Source: an uncultured Treponema sp.
GTDB lineage: Bacteria > Spirochaetota > Spirochaetia > Treponematales > Treponemataceae
DNA length: 20,724 nt
Assembly (NCBI GenBank): GCA_937892225.1
Contig: CALAUH010000075.1
Coordinates: 1-20,724 of the forward strand
Direction of reading: 5' to 3'
Translations under genes and position numbers: made by a program
Shown: positions 15,666-20,724 of the stretch, in pieces
How positions within the stretch are numbered: position 1 is the first letter of the stretch
Layout of the letters: each line of letters starts with the position of its first letter
Notes under the pieces: generated by a model
What the model saw: only the letters and a program-made list of their open reading frames with translations
What the model was told of the DNA's origin: nothing
The model's database searches: none

Positions 15666-15719
15666 AATCTTAATTAACTCTCGAATGTCCATATCTAACG
15701 GCAGATATATATTAAGATT
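15666..15719. repeat. Nested inverted repeat in the 326-bp intergenic region
   Basis: Outer arms AATCTTAAT (15666-15674) and ATTAAGATT (15711-15719) enclose inner arms ATATCT/AGATAT with an AACGGC loop (15691-15708). This is the left part of the gene-free stretch between the SGNH hydrolase and the membrane regulator. It could be an operator, or a structured RNA upstream of the regulator; there is no T tract, so it does not look like a terminator. Confidence 0.35.
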
Positions 15720-15784
15720 ACTGTATGCAATATCATTTTAGTAATTATATTTTTATACGACTTTTTAAAATAAATCAATTAAAT

Positions 15785-15864
15785 AACCATGGTTACTATG
15801 AATTTGACACCTAAGTGTCAAAAATTTATGCCTTATTTAGTCAAATTCATCACTTTTAACCATG
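15785..15864. promoter_or_regulatory. Nested dyads upstream of the membrane regulator
   Basis: A palindrome AACCATGGTT (15785-15794) is followed by TTTGACAC/GTGTCAAA with a 4-bp centre (15803-15822) and by a longer pairing of ATGAATTTGAC (15798-15808) with GTCAAATTCAT (15840-15850). AACCATG appears again at 15858-15864. TTTGAC can thus pair with either of two GTCAAA copies. All of it lies upstream of the -35 region of the regulator gene, so it is DNA-level rather than leader-level, which fits operator sites, perhaps for the regulator itself. Confidence 0.5.
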
Positions 15865-15869
15865 ATTTC

Positions 15870-15898
15870 TTTACTTTCACGCATAGATAAATTATAAT
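15870..15898 (+). promoter_or_regulatory. Promoter ending 7 nt before the membrane regulator
   Basis: TTTACT (15870-15875) and TATAAT (15893-15898) are 17 bp apart and the ATG is at 15906. There is no ribosome site. Confidence 0.6.
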
Positions 15899-15905
15899 TT
15901 TTAAT

Positions 15906-16652
15906 ATGAAAGAAGTTAATTTTATTGAAAATGTTATATTTAAAAGATTTCTTGTTTCAATAGGAATTATTGTTTCTTCTTTTTTTATCTTCTATTCTTT
16001 TTTTACTCAACATTACGAATGGACAATTATTAATTCAATTGCTTTATTATTATTAATTCTTTTATTTATTTTTCCAAGAAATCTAATTTATCTTGGTTTA
16101 GTAAGTTTTTTATACGGATGTTGTATTTTGATTTACTTTCCCGAAGAACATGGTGGAATTTCTTTTTTCGCAATTGGATGTATATCTTTTGCAATACAAG
16201 GTTTTTATCATCATAAAAAAATTCTAAAAATCAGTTTAACAGGCATTTTATATTTTGCTTGTCTTTTATCTGAATCAAGATTTGGTTTATATAGATTTTT
16301 ACACTGCTTTTATAAATCATTAATTTATACTGTAATAGTTTTTCTTATTTTTCTATTAATTTATTTTTATATTTTACAATTAATGGAATTAAATCCAAAA
16401 AAACAATTAGATTTAACTAAATCTGATTTTACAGAAGAAGAATTAATTATTTTTTATCTTTTAATAAAAAACTGCAAAATTGATTATATTTCATTAAAAT
16501 TAAATCTCTCTAACTCTACTGTAAAACGAAGGGTTAAAGAGATTTATAATTTTCTTGGCGTCCAAGATATTATCTGTTTTAATGGAAAAACTGCCCGGAT
16601 GAACATCATTTTTCCAAAAGAAATTATTGAAAAGTGTCAGAAAATTGCTTAA
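15906..16652 (+). CDS. Membrane-tethered LuxR-type HTH regulator
   Basis: A 248-residue protein: about six hydrophobic helices (residues 10-160) and a cytoplasmic C-terminal helix-turn-helix of the LuxR/GerE type (about 172-228: FTEEELIIFYLLIKNCKIDYISLKLNLSNSTVKRRVKEIYNFLGVQD). The spacing of the STVKRRVKEIY recognition-helix region is typical. It probably senses a membrane or external signal and regulates DNA directly, as a one-component system; neither signal nor targets are known. The upstream dyads are plausible binding sites. Its stop overlaps that of pyrKD by 4 bp on the opposite strand. Confidence 0.75.
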   Translation: MKEVNFIENVIFKRFLVSIGIIVSSFFIFYSFFTQHYEWTIINSIALLLLILLFIFPRNLIYLGLVSFLYGCCILIYFPEEHGGISFFAIGCISFAIQGFYHHKKILKISLTGILYFACLLSESRFGLYRFLHCFYKSLIYTVIVFLIFLLIYFYILQLMELNPKKQLDLTKSDFTEEELIIFYLLIKNCKIDYISLKLNLSNSTVKRRVKEIYNFLGVQDIICFNGKTARMNIIFPKEIIEKCQKIA

Positions 16653-18451
16653 TTATTTTTTTGAATAATTCCTTTAAAATCATTTATAGAAGAATATCCT
16701 TTTCTCTTCATAAATTCATATAAGCCGTCTATAATTTCTATCATCGCATTAGGATTTGCAAAAGTTGCAGTTCCTACTTCTACAGCAGAAGCACCTGCCA
16801 TTATAAATTCTACTGCATCCTGCCATGTTGCAATTCCACCAATTGCAATAACAGGAACTCTTTTTTCTTTCGGAAGCTTATTGATTTCTTCTACAAGTTC
16901 ATAAACAAGACGAACTGCTATAGGTCTGACTGCCGGTCCACCAAGACCTGCTTTAACTTTATCAAAAACAGGAACCCCTTTTTCTATATCAATTGCTATT
17001 CCCTGAAATGAATTACATAAACTAATACCATCTGCACCTGCTTCTATACAAGCCAATGCAACTTTGTTTAATTCTAAAGATTGTGGTGTTAATTTTACAA
17101 TTAAAGGTTTTGATGTAACCGCTCTTACAGCTTTTACAACATCTTTTGCAGCAGAACAAGTCATACCAAAAGCAGCACCACCGGCACTTACATTTGGACA
17201 ACTGATATTTAATTCAATCATTGGAACTTTTGTTTTTTCCAATAATTTTGCACCTTCTACATATGTTTCCAAAGATGATCCAGAAAGATTTGCAATTGCA
17301 ACAGGCTTTAAACTCATCATTGCTGGAAGCTCGTTCTTTATAAAATGTGGAATACCTGGATTTTGTAAACCGATTGAATTCATTAATCCTGCAGGAGTTT
17401 CCCAAATACGAATTCCATCATTTCCCTGTCTTGGTTCTAAAGTTAAACCTTTACTTGCAATTCCTCCAAGACGATTTACATCAATTACTGTTGAATATTC
17501 AAGTCCAAAACCAAATGTACCTGAACAACCGATTACAGGATTTTTAAATTCAACCCCTGCAATATTTACACTTAAATCTGGTTCTTTATTTTCTATTGAT
17601 TTTTTATTTTGTATAGACTTTTCTTCTTCATTTTCAAATAAAATCTTTGAATCAAAAACAGGGCCTTCTTTACAACAACGTTTTTTTCCTTCTGTAGTAT
17701 CAATTGTACATCCAAGACAACAACCAACACCACAAGCCATTCTTGCTTCCATGCTTAAATAACATTTAATGTTACATTCTTCAGCAATTTGTTTTACATA
17801 TTTAAGCATTGGTAAAGGACCACAGGCATATACAACATCATATTTTTCTTTTTTAAGAACGTCTTTTGTAAGAGCTGTAGGTAACATACCTTTTATACCG
17901 ACAGAACCATCATCTGTAGTTATAACAAGATTTTCCGGCTGAACATAATCAAGACCATATTTTCCGCTTTTAAAAGATGCATAAAAATCATATGTTTTTG
18001 GTTTTAAAATTTCTGTAAAACCAGCAACTGGAGCAACGCCAATACCACCACCAACAATCAAAGCTTTTTTATATTTTTCTACAGGAAATTTATTTCCACA
18101 AGGTCCTAAAAGAGAAATTTTATCACCATCAATTAAATTGCATAATTCTGATGTTCCCTTTCCCTTTAATAAAATCAAAAATTGAATTTCCATTGCACCA
18201 AAAAGACTTTTATCTACATGAAAAACACTTATAGGTCTACCAAGTAATGTATTACTTCTATGAGCATGAAGCATATAAAACTGACCAGGACAAGGATGCT
18301 GTGTCTTATTTTTATCTTCTGGTTTTTCCTGAATTACAACACTTAATAAATAAACACTTCCAAAAGGAACTGCACCCGAAACAGCTTTACAACCTGTTAC
18401 CAATCCTTCTGCAAAAACTGGATATGGAAGACCATTGCAATCTTTAAACAT
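16649..18451 (-). CDS. pyrD: Fused PyrK-PyrD dihydroorotate dehydrogenase
   Basis: A 600-residue fusion for the fourth step of pyrimidine synthesis, dihydroorotate to orotate with NAD as acceptor. Residues about 10-268 are the electron-transfer subunit PyrK: FAD motif GRPIS at 71-75, nucleotide motif VGGGIGVAP at 133-141, and a [2Fe-2S] cysteine set C240, C244/245, C248 and C259/260. A polar, Asn/Lys/Glu-rich linker (about 270-292) leads to the PyrD class 1B domain, with catalytic C418 in NISCPN, GGIASKG, and GTATFANP near the end. PyrK and PyrD are separate genes in the well-studied class 1B enzymes. AGAGGAT precedes the ATG, and pyrF lies 24 bp upstream in the same operon. Confidence 0.92.
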   Translation of the reverse strand: MFKDCNGLPYPVFAEGLVTGCKAVSGAVPFGSVYLLSVVIQEKPEDKNKTQHPCPGQFYMLHAHRSNTLLGRPISVFHVDKSLFGAMEIQFLILLKGKGTSELCNLIDGDKISLLGPCGNKFPVEKYKKALIVGGGIGVAPVAGFTEILKPKTYDFYASFKSGKYGLDYVQPENLVITTDDGSVGIKGMLPTALTKDVLKKEKYDVVYACGPLPMLKYVKQIAEECNIKCYLSMEARMACGVGCCLGCTIDTTEGKKRCCKEGPVFDSKILFENEEEKSIQNKKSIENKEPDLSVNIAGVEFKNPVIGCSGTFGFGLEYSTVIDVNRLGGIASKGLTLEPRQGNDGIRIWETPAGLMNSIGLQNPGIPHFIKNELPAMMSLKPVAIANLSGSSLETYVEGAKLLEKTKVPMIELNISCPNVSAGGAAFGMTCSAAKDVVKAVRAVTSKPLIVKLTPQSLELNKVALACIEAGADGISLCNSFQGIAIDIEKGVPVFDKVKAGLGGPAVRPIAVRLVYELVEEINKLPKEKRVPVIAIGGIATWQDAVEFIMAGASAVEVGTATFANPNAMIEIIDGLYEFMKRKGYSSINDFKGIIQKNN

Positions 18452-18475
18452 AAAATCCTCTTTGATAATTTTTTA

Positions 18476-19405
18476 CTATATTAATTTTTTAGCATTCAAT
18501 AAATCTTCTTTAGAGAAAAGACTTGCTTTTGCAGCACTGTCAGCAATATCTTTTAAAGTTAATTTATTATTTTCTATTTTATCTGCCAATTCTTTATCTT
18601 TTTTCCAAGCGCATAAAATACCGCGACTTGAATTTACTGCACCACCAGCTTTATCTAATAATGTCGCAGCAATTGCAGCAGCACCACCCTGAGCACCATA
18701 ACCTGGAATTAAAAAGAATGTCTGTGAATATTTATCTCTAATATAACGTGCGTCTTTTTCCTGTGTAGCACCAACAACAGCACCAATTGGACCACATGTC
18801 TGTTCATTATAAAAAGTTTTATATTCTTCATTTATACGGGCAATTTCATCACCAACTCTTTCTAAAAGCAAACCGCCGTTTTTTAATTCCTGATGTTCAA
18901 TATCTGTCATTCCAGGATTTGATGTACATAAAAGAACAAATGCTCCTTTTCCACCTAAATCTGGAGAAGCATATTTTGTAAATGGAACCAAAGTATCAAA
19001 ACCCATATATGGATTTACAGTTATAATATCAGTTTCAAAATCACCGGAAAAATGAGCTTTTGCATACGCATCTGAAGTTGCTCCAATATCTCCGCGTTTT
19101 ATATCAGAAATTGCAATCAATCCTGATTTTTTAATCATCTTTAATGTTTCAGAATATACTTTTAGTCCTTCTAAACCCATTGCTTCATAATAGGCAATCT
19201 GAACTTTAAAACAACATGCCGATTTATCATTTACAACACGTTCAATTATTGCTTTATTATAATCTAAAACAGCTTCTGCATTAGATTTATAATTTTTCAA
19301 AATGTTTTCTGGAATATAAGATGGATCTGTATCCAAACCAACACAAAGTGGACCATTTTTTAAAGCAAGTTCCTGTAAAACCTGCATATTATGTTTATTC
19401 ATCAT
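18476..19405 (-). CDS. pyrF: Orotidine 5'-phosphate decarboxylase
   Basis: A 309-residue enzyme converting OMP to UMP, the last step of the pathway started by its operon partner. The catalytic DIKRGDIG (D101, K103, D106) is intact, with CVGLDTDP near 21-28, VNPYMGFDTL near 129, LIPGYGAQGG near 236 and VNSSRGI near 258. The length and insertions match the longer (type 2) OMP decarboxylases rather than the 230-residue E. coli form. The start is set at the ATG at 19405: a TATATT box ends 6 nt before it. A TTG at 19420 lies inside the promoter, and a second ATG follows at once at 19402. Confidence 0.9.
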   Translation of the reverse strand: MMNKHNMQVLQELALKNGPLCVGLDTDPSYIPENILKNYKSNAEAVLDYNKAIIERVVNDKSACCFKVQIAYYEAMGLEGLKVYSETLKMIKKSGLIAISDIKRGDIGATSDAYAKAHFSGDFETDIITVNPYMGFDTLVPFTKYASPDLGGKGAFVLLCTSNPGMTDIEHQELKNGGLLLERVGDEIARINEEYKTFYNEQTCGPIGAVVGATQEKDARYIRDKYSQTFFLIPGYGAQGGAAAIAATLLDKAGGAVNSSRGILCAWKKDKELADKIENNKLTLKDIADSAAKASLFSKEDLLNAKKLI

Positions 19406-19411
19406 ACATAA

Positions 19412-19440
19412 AATATACAAAATTTTAATCTAGATTTAAA
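19412..19440 (-). promoter_or_regulatory. Promoter of the pyrF-pyrKD operon
   Basis: On the minus strand TTTAAA (19440-19435) and TATATT (19417-19412) are 17 bp apart, six bases before the pyrF ATG. No leader exists, so attenuation of the type seen in many pyr operons is not possible here. Confidence 0.45.
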
Positions 19441-19490
19441 TAGAAAAATACATTAAAAAGAAAATAATACTATAAAAACAGGAGAACAAA

Positions 19491-20724
19491 ATGAAAAAGT
19501 TTTTCACACTTTTATTAGCATTAATATTACCTAATTGTTTCTTTGCACAATCAGTTGCTATTAATGAAAAAAATTTACCAACAGATCCAGACTTTATTGC
19601 CTGCTATCAACAGTTTCTAAATAATGAAAATTATGCTGAATACTGGCAGATGGAATGGAAATATGACAAAAGCAAGGATCTTGTTATAAAAGAACTTAAT
19701 GAATCAAAAAATCACATTTCTTCTATAAAAAAGCCTTCTTATGATGTTAAATTACTTGAATTAATAATAGATTCATATCTTTATAATCTTGATGCAATCG
19801 CATGGGAAGATGTTGAAGCATACGGTAAATCATTAGAAAAAAAATATTCAAAAGAATATAGAACTTTCTGGGTTTTAGGAAAATTCTATTCAGGTTCAAA
19901 ACCAATTTTAGCTTATGATGAATTCCAGAAAGCAATAAAAATCCGTGGTGGTTTAGAAAAAGTTGATGAGTATGCCGGTCAATTCTGGTTCGATTTAGCA
20001 ATTGCATATAATATGTTAAATATGAGAATTTCTGCTTTTAAAGCATTAAATCTTATTGCAAAAGAATATGATGTTCCAATTGAAGAATTATCATTATATA
20101 ACATGGTAAACCCAGAAGAACTTCAAACTAAAATTGATGGAACTTACAGTAAAGATGTTATCTGGAATGTAGCAAAAATTAATGAAGAGTATATTATTAA
20201 AAATACATTAATCGGTTCTACAGTTCCTGCAAAAAGTGGCTGGGGATTAAGAGTTTATGATTACTCTAAAAACAATACAATTATGATTATATCTCCAGAT
20301 GATTTCGTATCAGCTGATAAACAAAATATTTCATGCTCAATGATTTTAGAAGCTTCTACAGAAAAATTTGCCCCTCCAGAAAATGCAAAAAAGACTACAA
20401 AAGTTATTAATGGAGTTTCAATGAATTTTTATGTTACAGAAAATCCAGAAAAATATAATGATAATGTAAGAAAAGGAATGAAAACTGAATTTGTTTTATT
20501 TGAAGTTCCATACAAAGAATTTGGATATGCAGATTCTGAAAAACCTGTTGATCCTGCATCACAGAGTGTTTCTGCTAAAGACGGAAATTTAACTTTCTTT
20601 GCTTCAAACAGACAACTTAACAGATTAGAAACTACAATGTATTACATGATAATTTTAGATTCTTGCAATGCAATCTGGAAAGATTCACAAAGCTGGTTCT
20701 TAAAAGAATTATCTAATTGTATTT
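19491..20724 (+). CDS. Exported protein, 3' end outside the window
   Basis: The first 411 codons of an open reading frame that runs off the right edge. It begins MKKFFTLLLALILPNCFFAQ, a signal peptide probably cleaved after FAQ or FFA. Residues about 25-190 are helical with repeated aromatic/Ala positions (for example FWVLGKFYSGSKPILAYDEFQKAI and FWFDLAIAYNML), suggesting TPR-like repeats. The rest is mixed alpha-beta with no motif I know. AGGAG lies 7-11 nt before the ATG, and TATAAA at about 19471 may be its -10 box. It is divergent from pyrF. Probably periplasmic. Confidence 0.75.
   Translation, partial: MKKFFTLLLALILPNCFFAQSVAINEKNLPTDPDFIACYQQFLNNENYAEYWQMEWKYDKSKDLVIKELNESKNHISSIKKPSYDVKLLELIIDSYLYNLDAIAWEDVEAYGKSLEKKYSKEYRTFWVLGKFYSGSKPILAYDEFQKAIKIRGGLEKVDEYAGQFWFDLAIAYNMLNMRISAFKALNLIAKEYDVPIEELSLYNMVNPEELQTKIDGTYSKDVIWNVAKINEEYIIKNTLIGSTVPAKSGWGLRVYDYSKNNTIMIISPDDFVSADKQNISCSMILEASTEKFAPPENAKKTTKVINGVSMNFYVTENPEKYNDNVRKGMKTEFVLFEVPYKEFGYADSEKPVDPASQSVSAKDGNLTFFASNRQLNRLETTMYYMIILDSCNAIWKDSQSWFLKELSNCI

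Noticed and set aside
15785..15864. Riboswitch or antiterminator for the regulator gene
   Set aside because: The alternative pairings lie upstream of the predicted -35/-10 boxes, so they would not be in the transcript; operator sites are more likely.
16651..16670. Inverted repeat AATTATT/AATAATT after the regulator gene as a terminator
   Set aside because: The stem is A/T only and lacks a T tract on the far side, so it is not distinguishable from background in this AT-rich DNA.
17064..17762. 232-codon plus-strand frame opposite pyrD
   Set aside because: It is antisense to the conserved PyrK-PyrD fusion, has no ribosome site or recognisable domain, and is explained by codon bias of the real gene.
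19747..20007. 86-codon minus-strand frame
   Set aside because: It lies opposite the long exported-protein gene, has no ribosome site, and its composition is that of an antisense shadow.

Overview
The window is AT-rich (GC-rich only in short patches), and its gene content and lipid and outer-membrane style suggest a host-associated spirochaete, most likely a Treponema-like bacterium. The clues are a signal-peptide protein ending in a beta-barrel-type aromatic residue, a lipoprotein, a membrane-tethered LuxR-type HTH protein, a fused PyrK-PyrD, and very short 5' leaders. This assignment is inference; no rRNA or other marker is present.

Left end (1-2350), accessory in character. A terminator on the minus strand (25-52) is followed by an array of five palindromes at an exact 83-bp period (about 85-464). 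A minus-strand GNAT acetyltransferase (486-1073) carries a hairpin-rich in-frame insert of about 25 codons. Next come a Phd/VapC toxin-antitoxin pair and a single-domain EamA-type transporter. Centre-left (2356-6591), all on the minus strand: a six-TM HAMP/HD-GYP cyclic-di-GMP phosphodiesterase, a Tiki/ChaN-type domain fused to a membrane domain, an alpha/beta hydrolase (these three form an apparent operon), and a separate lipoprotein. Centre (6686-11003), plus strand: a YhhN-family membrane protein and glycerate kinase (operon), then N-acetylglutamate synthase ArgA and a CE2-like SGNH esterase.

Right half (11000-20724): on the minus strand an outer-membrane-barrel candidate, an XRE regulator preceded by a 60-residue protein and several dyads, and a membrane protein with a Cys/His zinc-site-like tail. 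Then come a small exported protein (plus), YkgJ-type Cys-cluster protein and a secreted SGNH hydrolase (minus, coupled by TAATG), and a membrane-tethered HTH regulator (plus) behind nested inverted repeats. The pyrimidine operon pyrF-pyrKD (minus) and the first 411 codons of an exported protein (plus) complete the window.

Two cross-cutting patterns stand out. Eight genes have a TATAAT-like hexamer ending 6-7 nt before the start codon and no Shine-Dalgarno, which implies leaderless transcripts; other genes have clear AGGAG-type sites. All four convergent gene pairs meet within -4 to +6 bp, and at least one transcript seems to be terminated by a hairpin inside the opposing gene. The most novel-looking element is the 83-bp palindrome array, which lies between the acetyltransferase stop and the minus-strand terminator and so would be transcribed as its 3' UTR.
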